NCBI GenBank assembly: GCA_035690425.1 | Contig: DASSKO010000025.1 | Location: 1 to 12,896 of the forward strand | Source: DASSKO01 sp035690425 | GTDB lineage: Bacteria; Actinomycetota; Actinomycetes; Propionibacteriales; Nocardioidaceae | DNA: 12,896 nucleotides | Reading direction: 5' to 3' | Part shown: positions 6,444 to 12,896 of the stretch, piece by piece | How the letters are laid out: each line of letters starts with the position of its first letter | How positions within the stretch are numbered: the first letter of the stretch is position 1 | The notes under the pieces: generated by a model | Told to the model about the DNA's origin: nothing | Database searches by the model: none | Seen by the model: only the letters and a program-made list of their open reading frames with translations | Program-made: the position numbers and the translations under genes

Positions 6444-6545
6444 CCGCTGTGCCTTGACCACCGAAGCGTGGCAGTTCCTCCGTGCAACCGCGCGGGTGAT
6501 CTACCCAGGTTCGGCCGATCGTGGCGACGCCGACGCTGATCTTGC

Positions 6546-6896
6546 TCAGGCCTGGACGTCGGGCCGGTGCTTTTTCGGCAGCTTGGCCACGACAGCCGAG
6601 TACGACGCATCGATCGCCTCGAGGATCTCGTCGTCGGGTATTGCGCCATCGAGGTCGAGGGAGTTCCATCCCGATCGGCCGATGTAGGCCATCACCGCGG
6701 CATCGTCGGGATAGCGCAACAACCACTCGTCGGCTTCCTCGCGGTTGGCCCCGCACTTCACACCGACCGACGCCTCGCTGCCCAGGAACGCGAAAATCTT
6801 GTCGTGCACCTTGGTCACGACGTCGCCCTCCCACGGCTCGTCCTGCCACGCGCCGGGCTTGGCGAGACAGTAGGCGAGAAGCTCGTCGGCGGTCAC
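6546..6896 (-). CDS. MmcQ/YjbR family protein
   Basis: A 116-residue protein of the MmcQ/YjbR family (CyaY-like fold), covering the usual full length of the domain. Family features: LAYCLAKPGAWQDEPWEGDV at the N-terminus, KIFAFLG, VGVKCG, YIGRSGWNSLDLDG and a final helix ending KLPKKHRP. Some relatives are annotated as DNA-binding from structure, but no biochemical role is established, so no function is assigned. The start is a GTG at 6896 without a good ribosome binding site, 14 bases after the uvrB stop on the same strand, so it is probably read from the uvrB message by re-initiation. No signal peptide or membrane segment is present. Confidence 0.85.
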   Translation of the reverse strand: MTADELLAYCLAKPGAWQDEPWEGDVVTKVHDKIFAFLGSEASVGVKCGANREEADEWLLRYPDDAAVMAYIGRSGWNSLDLDGAIPDDEILEAIDASYSAVVAKLPKKHRPDVQA

Positions 6897-6910
6897 GGCT
6901 GGAACCGGCG

Positions 6911-9040
6911 CTATCGGGCGCCGGCCTCCACCATCTGGCGCAGCTCCTTCTTCAGCTCGCGGATCTCGTCGCGCAGCCGCGCGGCCAGCTCGAACTGCAG
7001 CTCGGCGGCGGCGGTGTGCATCTGGTCGGTGAGCTGCTGCACCAGGTCTGCAAGGTCACTGGACGGCAGGCCACCGGCCAGCTCGGCGGCGTGCTCGCCG
7101 ACCGGCGCTCTGCTTGCTGCACTGCCCAGCGACGGCACGGGCGCCTTGCCCCGGCTCTGCTGGCGACCGCCACCGCCGAGCAGCTTCTCGGTGTCGGCGT
7201 CTTCCCGCGCGAGCATGTCGGTGATGTCGGCGATGCGCTTGCGCAGCGGCTGCGGGTCGACGTTGTGAGCGGTGTTGTAAGCGACCTGCGCCTCGCGCCG
7301 GCGGTTGGTCTCGTCGATCGCGCTCTGCATCGACTCGGTGATCTTGTCGGCGTACATGTGCACCTGGCCGGACACGTTGCGCGCGGCCCGCCCGATGGTT
7401 TGGATCAGCGAGGTGCCCGAGCGCAGGAAGCCCTCCTTGTCGGCGTCGAGGATCGCGACCAGCGAGACCTCGGGCAGGTCGAGCCCCTCCCGCAGCAGGT
7501 TGATGCCCACCAAGACGTCGTACTCGCCCATTCGCAGCTCGCGCAGCAGCTCCACCCGACGCAGCGTGTCGACCTCGCTGTGCAGGTAGCGGGTGCGGAC
7601 GCCGGCCTCGAGCAGGTAGTCGGTCAGGTCCTCGGACATCTTCTTGGTCAGCGTCGTGACGAGCACTCGCTCGTGGCGGTCGGCGCGGGTGCGGATCTCG
7701 TGGATCAGGTCGTCGATCTGGCCCTTGGTGGGCTTGATCACGACCTCGGGGTCGACCAGGCCGGTCGGGCGGATGATCTGCTCGACGACGTTGTCCCGGC
7801 CGCCGACGCGCGACATCTCGTAGGGTCCCGGGGTCGCGGACATGTAGACGGTCTGCCCGATCCGCTCCAGGAACTCCTCCCACCGCAGCGGCCGGTTGTC
7901 CATCGCGCTCGGCAGCCGGAAACCGTGCTCGACCAGCGTGCGCTTGCGCGACATGTCGCCCTCGTACATGCCGCCGATCTGCGGCACCGCGACGTGGGAC
8001 TCGTCGATGACCAGCATGAAGTCCTCGGGAAAGTAGTCGAGCAGACAGTTGGGCGCCGAGCCGGCCTCACGTCCGTCGATGTGCCGGGAGTAGTTCTCGA
8101 TGCCGGAGCAGGACCCGATCTGGCGCATCATCTCGATGTCGTAGGTGGTGCGCATCCGCAGCCGTTGCGCCTCGAGCATCTTGTGCTGCCGCTCCATCTC
8201 CGACAGCCGCTCGCCGAGCTCGGCCTCGATGTCGCCGATCGCCCGCTCCATCCGCTCCGGTCCGGCGACGTAGTGGCTGGCGGGGAAGATGTAGAGCTCC
8301 TTGTCTTCGGTGAGCACCTCGCCGCTGAGTGGGTGCAGCGTCATCAGCCGCTCGATCTCGTCGCCGAAGAACTCGATCCGGACTGCGTTCTCCTCGTAGA
8401 CCGGAAACACCTCGAGGGTGTCGCCGCGCACCCGGAAGGTGCCGCGGGTGCCGGCCATGTCGTTGCGGGAGTACTGGATCTGCACCAGCTTGCGCAGCAG
8501 CGAGTCGCGGTCGGTCTCGTCGCCGGTCTTGAGCCGGATCATCCGGTCGACGTACTCCTGCGGGGTGCCGAGGCCGTAGATGCAGGAGACCGTCGACACG
8601 ACCACGACGTCCCTGCGCGTCAGCAGCGAGTTGGTCGCAGAGTGCCGCAGCCGCTCGACCTCCTCGTTGATCGAGGAGTCCTTCTCGATGTAGGTGTCGG
8701 TCTGCGGGACGTAGGCCTCGGGCTGGTAGTAGTCGTAGTAGGAGACGAAGTATTCCACCGCGTTGTCGGGGAAGAAGTCGCGCAGCTCATTGGCGAACTG
8801 CGCGGCCAGTGTCTTGTTGGGCTGCATCACCAGGGTGGGACGCTGGACCTTCTCGACCAGCCACGCGACCGTTGCGGTCTTGCCGGTGCCGGTCGCGCCG
8901 AGCAGCACGATGTCCTGCTCGCCCGACTCCACCCGCTTGTGCAGGTCCTCGATCGCCTGCGGCTGGTCGCCGGACGGGGAGAAGTCGGCCTGGAAGTCGA
9001 AGGGTGCGACTCGTCGCTGCAGATCGGTAACCGGCCTCAT
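6911..9040 (-). CDS. uvrB: Excinuclease ABC subunit B (UvrB)
   Basis: A 709-residue DNA damage-verification helicase of nucleotide excision repair, which takes DNA from UvrA and recruits UvrC. All expected elements are visible: Walker A GATGTGKT (48-55), the damage-probing beta-hairpin YYDYYQPEAYVP (101-112), DESH (346-349), SATP (401-404), the motif VI region QTIGRAAR (547-554), and a C-terminal UVR motif (about 664-699) that contacts UvrC. A Gly/Ser/Ala-rich linker lies at about 622-660. The length is normal for actinobacterial UvrB. I chose ATG 9040 because UvrB homology starts there; the frame stays open to 9262 but that part overlaps the divergent phospholipase D-like gene. GGTGGAG lies just upstream. 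No SOS-type operator is evident in the 52-bp divergent gap. An MmcQ/YjbR gene follows directly. Confidence 0.97.
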   Translation of the reverse strand: MRPVTDLQRRVAPFDFQADFSPSGDQPQAIEDLHKRVESGEQDIVLLGATGTGKTATVAWLVEKVQRPTLVMQPNKTLAAQFANELRDFFPDNAVEYFVSYYDYYQPEAYVPQTDTYIEKDSSINEEVERLRHSATNSLLTRRDVVVVSTVSCIYGLGTPQEYVDRMIRLKTGDETDRDSLLRKLVQIQYSRNDMAGTRGTFRVRGDTLEVFPVYEENAVRIEFFGDEIERLMTLHPLSGEVLTEDKELYIFPASHYVAGPERMERAIGDIEAELGERLSEMERQHKMLEAQRLRMRTTYDIEMMRQIGSCSGIENYSRHIDGREAGSAPNCLLDYFPEDFMLVIDESHVAVPQIGGMYEGDMSRKRTLVEHGFRLPSAMDNRPLRWEEFLERIGQTVYMSATPGPYEMSRVGGRDNVVEQIIRPTGLVDPEVVIKPTKGQIDDLIHEIRTRADRHERVLVTTLTKKMSEDLTDYLLEAGVRTRYLHSEVDTLRRVELLRELRMGEYDVLVGINLLREGLDLPEVSLVAILDADKEGFLRSGTSLIQTIGRAARNVSGQVHMYADKITESMQSAIDETNRRREAQVAYNTAHNVDPQPLRKRIADITDMLAREDADTEKLLGGGGRQQSRGKAPVPSLGSAASRAPVGEHAAELAGGLPSSDLADLVQQLTDQMHTAAAELQFELAARLRDEIRELKKELRQMVEAGAR

Positions 9041-9092
9041 GTGCTCCACCGTACGGGCTGGCACGGACAACGGCCGATAGGTTCTCGGAGGT

Positions 9093-10316
9093 ATGAGGCT
9101 GCGAACACTGGCCAGGCGCACGCTGCTGAGCCTGGTGGGACTGCAGGCTGTCGTGATCGCGGTCATCAGCGTGATCGACTCCCTGCGCAAGCGCCACCAC
9201 ACACACTCCACGTTCCCGCGCACCGATCCCGTGCTGGCCACGATCGGCACCGAGCGGGTCACGACCTACTGCTACGGCGCGGACCTGTACGCCGACATGC
9301 TCGCGGCGATCCGCGGTGCGCAGCGCACGGTCCATTTCGAGTCCTTCATCTGGAAGAACGACGCGGTGGGACAGGGCTTCAAGGTGGCCCTGCAGGAGGC
9401 CGCCGATCGTGGCGTCGAGGTGTTCGTCATCTACGACGGGTTCGCCAACCTCGTCGTCCCCGCGTCCTTCAAGCGCTTTCCGCCATCGATGCACGTCATC
9501 GAGTACCCCGTGTTCGCCCCTGGCTGGCGGTTCTTCGACCCGCGACGCTACGGCCGCGACCACCGCAAGATCCTCGTCGTCGACGGCGAGGTCGGTTTCG
9601 TCGGCGGATACAACGTCGGTTCGATGTACGCAGCGCAGTGGCGTGACACCCACGTGCGCATCGAGGGTCCGAGCGCCTGGGACCTCAAGAACGCGTTCGT
9701 CGACTTCTGGAACCTCAACCGCACGAAGCACCAGCCCGAGCTGCACGACCCAGGCACGTCCAGCTGGGAAGCGCGGATTCGGGTGTACCGGAACCTGCCG
9801 CGGATGCGGATGTTCCCGATCCGCGGCATGTATCTGGAGGCGCTCGACCGCGCGCAGCACCACATCCTCCTGACACACGCCTACTTCATCCCCGACGCAC
9901 AGATCCTCGCCGCCATGCTGATCGCGGCGAACCGCGGCGTGGACGTGCGGCTGCTGCTGCCGGCCACCTCCAACCACGTGGTCGCCGACTGGGTGTCTCG
10001 AGGCTTCTACGCCCCGCTACTGCGCGGCGGCGTACGCATCTTCCTCTACGAGAACGCGATGGTGCACGCGAAGACCGCCACCATCGACAGCGAGTGGTCG
10101 ACGGTCGGGACCGCCAACGTCGACCGGCTGAGCCTCACCGGAAACTACGAGATCAACGTCGAGTTCTTCAGCCCCGAGCTGGCGGAGCACATGGAGAAGG
10201 TCTTCGCCACCGACTGCGGCAACGCTCGCGAGCTGACGCTGCACGAGTGGGAGCAGCGGCCGCTGGTCGCGAAGCTCAGCGAGCGAGTTCTCGCCCCGCT
10301 GGCTCCGCTGCTCTGA
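9093..10316 (+). CDS. Phospholipase D-like protein, cardiolipin synthase family
   Basis: A 407-residue membrane-anchored protein with one predicted N-terminal transmembrane helix (about 11-29) after an Arg-rich start. Both HKD motifs are intact: H157-R-K159 with D164 (DHRKILVVDG), and H325-A-K327 with D332 (VHAKTATIDS), each followed by the usual small-residue turn (GFVGGYN, STVGTAN). This pattern fits bacterial cardiolipin synthase of the phospholipase D type (ClsA/B-like), which joins two phosphatidylglycerols. Actinobacteria often use a different, CDP-alcohol type cardiolipin synthase, so another phosphatidyl transfer remains possible. The GGAGG at 9087-9091 lies only one base before the ATG, a poor spacing; TAGGTT nine bases upstream may be a -10 element giving a nearly leaderless message. 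The gene ends six bases from the convergent glycosylase gene. Confidence 0.85.
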   Translation: MRLRTLARRTLLSLVGLQAVVIAVISVIDSLRKRHHTHSTFPRTDPVLATIGTERVTTYCYGADLYADMLAAIRGAQRTVHFESFIWKNDAVGQGFKVALQEAADRGVEVFVIYDGFANLVVPASFKRFPPSMHVIEYPVFAPGWRFFDPRRYGRDHRKILVVDGEVGFVGGYNVGSMYAAQWRDTHVRIEGPSAWDLKNAFVDFWNLNRTKHQPELHDPGTSSWEARIRVYRNLPRMRMFPIRGMYLEALDRAQHHILLTHAYFIPDAQILAAMLIAANRGVDVRLLLPATSNHVVADWVSRGFYAPLLRGGVRIFLYENAMVHAKTATIDSEWSTVGTANVDRLSLTGNYEINVEFFSPELAEHMEKVFATDCGNARELTLHEWEQRPLVAKLSERVLAPLAPLL

Positions 10317-10322
10317 GACGAG

Positions 10323-11252
10323 TCAGCCTGGGAGGTGCGTCCGCGGCGCCATCCGTGGTCCTCGCCGGGGTGGACCGACCCGGCTCAGCTCAAGCAGCCG
10401 CTGGACGCGGAAGCGATGTGGCCGATAGGGCTCGAGCAACTCGGCCATTGCTGCGTCGTCGCCAGCCTCACCCGTCAGCGCCCAGGTGACATTCTTGGCC
10501 ACGTGGTAGTCGCCGAAGCTGACCGCGTCGGCGTCGCCGTGTGCGCGCTGCCGGATCTCGGCCGCCGTCCACACCCCGATGCCCGGCAGCGAGCGCAGCC
10601 GCCGCTCCACCTCGGGCCCCGGCAGCCCCATGGTGCGCTCCAGCGCCTCGGCGACCCGTGCTGCGGTGACCAGCGCCCGTGACCTCGCCGGGTCGATGCG
10701 CATCTTCAGCCAGGCCCAGGACGGGATCATCCGCACGGTGTGCGGCGAGGGCGGCACCACCATCCCCCGCTCCCCGAGTGGGCCGGGCGCGCGATCGCCG
10801 TACCCGCGCAGCAGCCGGCGCCAGCCCAGCCACGCCTCCTGCCCGGTGACCTTCTGCTCCAGGATCGCCGGCATCGTGGCCTCGAAGACCAGACCCGTGC
10901 ACGGCACCCGCCATCCGTGGTGGCGACGCAGCGACTCCGCCAGCAGCGGATGTCGCGGCTCGAATCCGTCCAGCTCGTCGGCCGCCCCCAGAGTCTGTGG
11001 CAGCCGGTCGAGCATCCAGCCGGCGCCGCTACCCCACGCAGCGGCGCGCACCTCGCCGAGCCCGCGGTCGGTCGTGAGCCGCAGGCCGGCCGTGCCCTCC
11101 GGCGTGCGCACGGCCCACCAGATCGCACCGTCGCGGTCCTGCGTGTACGCCGGATCACCGGTCCCGCGGCGCAGCGCGGACAGCGTCGCGGCGACGTCGA
11201 GGTCGAAACCAGGACGCCAGACGCGAGCGTGCTGCTGGAGGGATGTCGGCAC
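10323..11252 (-). CDS. DNA-3-methyladenine glycosylase II-like protein (AlkA/HhH-GPD superfamily)
   Basis: A 309-residue base excision repair glycosylase. The helix-hairpin-helix is plain at about 218-231 (RLRSLPGIGVWTAA), followed by the catalytic Asp D248 in SFGDYH, as in AlkA-type enzymes; the helix PAILEQKVTGQEA (128-140) and the ending RPHRFRVQRLL are also family features. No iron-sulfur cysteine cluster is present, unlike Nth/MutY. The N-terminal half is more divergent. Such enzymes remove alkylated bases. I chose the GTG at 11252 (VPTSLQQ); the frame remains open further upstream but that part is Arg/Ala/Pro-rich and overlaps the divergent ligase gene. TATTCT lies eight bases before the start, suggesting a leaderless or very short leader. 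Substrate range cannot be read from sequence. Confidence 0.85.
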   Translation of the reverse strand: MPTSLQQHARVWRPGFDLDVAATLSALRRGTGDPAYTQDRDGAIWWAVRTPEGTAGLRLTTDRGLGEVRAAAWGSGAGWMLDRLPQTLGAADELDGFEPRHPLLAESLRRHHGWRVPCTGLVFEATMPAILEQKVTGQEAWLGWRRLLRGYGDRAPGPLGERGMVVPPSPHTVRMIPSWAWLKMRIDPARSRALVTAARVAEALERTMGLPGPEVERRLRSLPGIGVWTAAEIRQRAHGDADAVSFGDYHVAKNVTWALTGEAGDDAAMAELLEPYRPHRFRVQRLLELSRVGPPRRGPRMAPRTHLPG

Positions 11253-11260
11253 GGCACGCC

Positions 11261-11266
11261 AGAATA
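11261..11266 (-). promoter_or_regulatory. Candidate -10 element (TATTCT) of the glycosylase gene, shared with the divergent ligase start
   Basis: TATTCT on the - strand fits TAnnnT and lies eight bases before the glycosylase GTG. On the + strand the overlapping CAGAAT (11260-11265) lies seven bases before the ligase GTG, but matches the consensus less well. With 20 bases between the two starts, both promoters must overlap each other's coding sequence. No good -35 boxes are seen. Confidence 0.3.
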
Positions 11267-11272
11267 GACGCC

Positions 11273-12814
11273 GTGCTGCTGACCGAGCTCGTCGAGACCT
11301 CCGCCGCCGTCGGGGCGACCCGCTCCCGGTCAGCCAAGACCGAGCTGCTGGCGGATGCGCTGTGTCGTGCGGATCACGACGAGGTCGAGACCGTGGTCGC
11401 CTATCTGTCCGGTGAGCTGCGGCAGCGCCGCACCGGCATCGGGTGGCGCACGCTGCAGTCGCTGCCCCCGCCGGCGGAGTCACCGACTCTCGGCGTCAGC
11501 CAGGTGCACCAGCGCCTCGAGCAGATCAGCTTGCTGAATGGGCCGAGCTCGCAGGTTGCGCGTGCCGACCAGGTCGAGCAGCTGTTCGCGCTGGCGACTC
11601 CGGTGGAGCAGGACTATCTCGCCCGGCTGATCAGCGGGGAGGTCCGGCAGGGCGCCCTCGACGGGGTGGTGGTGACCGCGGTGGCGGCCGCCGCCGCGGT
11701 GCCGGTTGCCGCGGTGCGCCGGGCGGTCATGCTGCGCGGGGCATCGGGGCCGGTCGCCGCGGCCGCGCTGGCCGACGGCGAAGCCGGTCTCGCCGAGTTC
11801 GCGCTGGTGGTCGGGCAGCCGCTGCGCCCGATGCTCGCGGCCACCGCGCCCGACGTCGACGCGGGGCTGGCCAAGGTCACGGCCGCGGGCGCGACGCTCG
11901 AGGTGGCGGTGGAGTGGAAGCTCGACGGCATCCGGGTGCAGGTGCACCGCCGCGGCGACGACGTGTGGGTCTTCACCCGCTCGCTCGACGACATCACCGC
12001 GCGCGTGCCCGAGATCGTCGCGGCCGCCCGTTCGCTGCCGGTCGACTCCGTCGTGCTCGACGGCGAGGCGCTCGCCCTCGGCCCCCACGGAGCCGCGCTG
12101 CCGTTCCAGCAGACCGGCTCGCGCACGGCGAGCTCGGCCGACGTCGAGACTTTGCGAGCACAGGTGCCGTTGTCGACGTTCTTCTTCGACCTGCTGCATC
12201 TCGACGGAGCGGACCTCCTCGATCTCCCCGCGGCCGAGCGCGTGACCCGGCTCCGCGAGATCGCCCCCGACGAGTTGGTGGTGCCCCGGCTGGTCACTGA
12301 CGACGCCGGGCGGGTGCGGGCGTTCTTCGCCGACGCGGTGTCGCGCGGGCACGAGGGTGTCGTCCTCAAGGGGCTGGACGCGCCGTACGACGCAGGACGA
12401 CGCGGCGCATCGTGGGTCAAGGTCAAGCCGCGGCACACCCTCGACCTGGTCGTCCTGGCGGCCGAGTGGGGGCACGGCCGGCGGCAGGGCTGGCTGTCGA
12501 ACCTGCACCTGGGTGCGCGGGACGCCGACACCGGCGAGTTCGTGATGCTCGGCAAGACCTTCAAGGGTCTCACCGACGCGATGCTGACCTGGCAGACCGA
12601 GCGGCTGCTCGAGCTGGAGACGTCGCGGTCCGGCCACGAGGTGCGAGTCCGGCCCGACCTGGTCGTCGAGGTGGCGTTCGACGGGGTGCAGGCCTCTCCG
12701 CGCTACCCCGCCGGCATGGCCCTGCGGTTTGCGCGCGTGCTGCGTCACCGCGAGGACAAGGCGGCCGCCGAGGCCGACACGATCGACACCGTTCGAGCGA
12801 TCCATGGCCGCTGA
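11273..12814 (+). CDS. ligB: ATP-dependent DNA ligase, LigB type
   Basis: A 513-residue ligase close in length to mycobacterial LigB (about 500). The N-terminal DNA-binding domain spans roughly 1-200. The adenylation domain has motif I K216-LDG with R221 (WKLDGIRVQVH), LDGEAL (262-267), motif III FFFDLLHLDG (303-312), motif IV EGVVLKG (361-367) and motif V WVKVKP (381-386). The OB-fold domain follows to the end, with RYPAGMALRF typical of the class. The enzyme seals nicks using ATP; actinobacteria also have the essential NAD-dependent LigA, so this is an accessory repair ligase. GTG 11273 is chosen because homology (VLLTELVETSAAV) begins there; an ATG at 11243 would add ten residues and overlap the divergent glycosylase start. 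The divergent glycosylase neighbour suggests a base excision repair context (inference). Confidence 0.95.
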   Translation: MLLTELVETSAAVGATRSRSAKTELLADALCRADHDEVETVVAYLSGELRQRRTGIGWRTLQSLPPPAESPTLGVSQVHQRLEQISLLNGPSSQVARADQVEQLFALATPVEQDYLARLISGEVRQGALDGVVVTAVAAAAAVPVAAVRRAVMLRGASGPVAAAALADGEAGLAEFALVVGQPLRPMLAATAPDVDAGLAKVTAAGATLEVAVEWKLDGIRVQVHRRGDDVWVFTRSLDDITARVPEIVAAARSLPVDSVVLDGEALALGPHGAALPFQQTGSRTASSADVETLRAQVPLSTFFFDLLHLDGADLLDLPAAERVTRLREIAPDELVVPRLVTDDAGRVRAFFADAVSRGHEGVVLKGLDAPYDAGRRGASWVKVKPRHTLDLVVLAAEWGHGRRQGWLSNLHLGARDADTGEFVMLGKTFKGLTDAMLTWQTERLLELETSRSGHEVRVRPDLVVEVAFDGVQASPRYPAGMALRFARVLRHREDKAAAEADTIDTVRAIHGR

Positions 12815-12850
12815 GGCAGACGTGCGATCTCGACGCAAGAGGTCGTGCCT
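12814..12850. terminator. Possible bidirectional hairpin between ligB and the thiolase gene
   Basis: AGGCA-GAC (12814-12821) can pair with GTC-G-TGCCT (12842-12850) with one bulge, and an inner TGCG/CGCA stem (12823-12826, 12834-12837) may stack within. It lies between two convergent genes. There is no T tract, so the call is weak. Confidence 0.3.
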
Positions 12851-12896
12851 ACCGCTCAAGGATCGCCGTGACGCCCTGGCCACCCGCCGCACAGAT
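12849..12896 (-). CDS. Thiolase (acetyl-CoA C-acyltransferase), last 15 codons, partial at right edge
   Basis: Reading the - strand from the edge gives ICAAGGQGVTAILER then TAG. This matches the C-terminal thiolase signature, in which the Cys is the second active-site cysteine of the form C-x-G-x-GQG and the chain ends a few residues later. Thiolases make or split beta-ketoacyl-CoA in fatty acid or acetoacetyl-CoA metabolism. Only the tail lies in this window, so biosynthetic and degradative types cannot be told apart. The gene converges on ligB with 34 bases between the stops. Confidence 0.8.
   Translation of the reverse strand: MCAAGGQGVTAILER

Noticed and set aside
4734..6461. Open frame of 575 codons on the - strand opposite sppA
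   Set aside because: Shadow of a GC-rich gene with His/Arg/Gly/Val bias; the + strand frame has clear S49 catalytic motifs.
6444..6545. Possible small RNA or terminator between sppA and the MmcQ/YjbR gene
   Set aside because: Only 4-bp stems such as CCAC/GTGG and GATC/GATC are seen, with no T tract, no tRNA-like fold and no promoter.
9041..9092. SOS (LexA) box upstream of uvrB
   Set aside because: Searched for the GAAC-N4-GTTC pattern; the nearest match (GAACCTATCGG on the - strand) lacks the second half-site.
6521..9646. Open frame of 1041 codons on the + strand opposite uvrB
   Set aside because: It is an antisense shadow of uvrB: low-complexity Val/Leu/Asp/His/Gly composition, no domain, and it runs across the divergent promoter into another gene.
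11480..12892. Open frame of 470 codons on the - strand opposite ligB
   Set aside because: Antisense to intact ligase motifs, composition typical of shadows, and it covers the thiolase tail in a different frame.

Overview
The window is about 12.9 kb of dense, very GC-rich chromosome from an actinobacterium (Actinomycetota). Several features point that way: a mycothiol-dependent DinB-like enzyme tail, a resuscitation-promoting factor (Rpf) with a LysM domain, an actinobacterial LigB-type ATP-dependent DNA ligase, frequent GTG starts and actinobacterial forms of two riboswitches. I would guess Micrococcales, but the sequence alone does not settle this. I see no insertion sequences, prophage genes, CRISPR, tRNA or rRNA. 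Base composition and coding style are even throughout, so this looks like core chromosome.

Left region (1-2473, + strand): four genes whose stops and starts overlap or nearly touch. They are the 3' end of a maleylpyruvate isomerase/mycothiol-dependent family gene, a glyoxalase II-like metallo-beta-lactamase-fold hydrolase, a class A beta-lactamase-like serine hydrolase, and a YkfC-like NlpC/P60 (C40) peptidase. The last two lack visible signal peptides, which suggests work on peptidoglycan fragments inside the cell.

Middle-left region (2554-4483, - strand): a secreted Rpf-LysM muralytic enzyme, preceded by a roughly 195-nt leader that I recognise as a ydaO-type c-di-AMP riboswitch. Upstream of it is a TerC-family membrane protein (Mn2+ exporter family), preceded by a leader that I recognise as a yybP-ykoY manganese riboswitch. 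The terC leader also carries a 7-bp inverted repeat that can hide the terC ribosome binding site, competing with the riboswitch P1 stem. Two different riboswitches therefore lie about 1.3 kb apart.

Middle region (4710-6443, + strand): a long-form SppA signal peptide peptidase, divergent from terC, without an obvious N-terminal membrane anchor. The 102 bp between sppA and the next gene (6444-6545) hold nothing I can name.

Right region (6546-12896): uvrB with a small MmcQ/YjbR-family gene just downstream (- strand); a divergent cardiolipin synthase-like phospholipase D protein (+); a convergent AlkA-like DNA glycosylase (-); a divergent ATP-dependent DNA ligase (+) whose start lies 20 bp from the glycosylase start; and, at the right edge, the last 15 codons of a thiolase on the - strand. 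Nucleotide excision repair, base excision repair and ligation functions are thus close together.

No wholly new system is evident. The most interesting parts are the two riboswitch leaders (with a legible anti-Shine-Dalgarno mechanism for terC), the coupled cytosolic serine hydrolase/C40 peptidase pair beside a c-di-AMP-controlled Rpf, and the very tight divergent start of the glycosylase and ligase genes.
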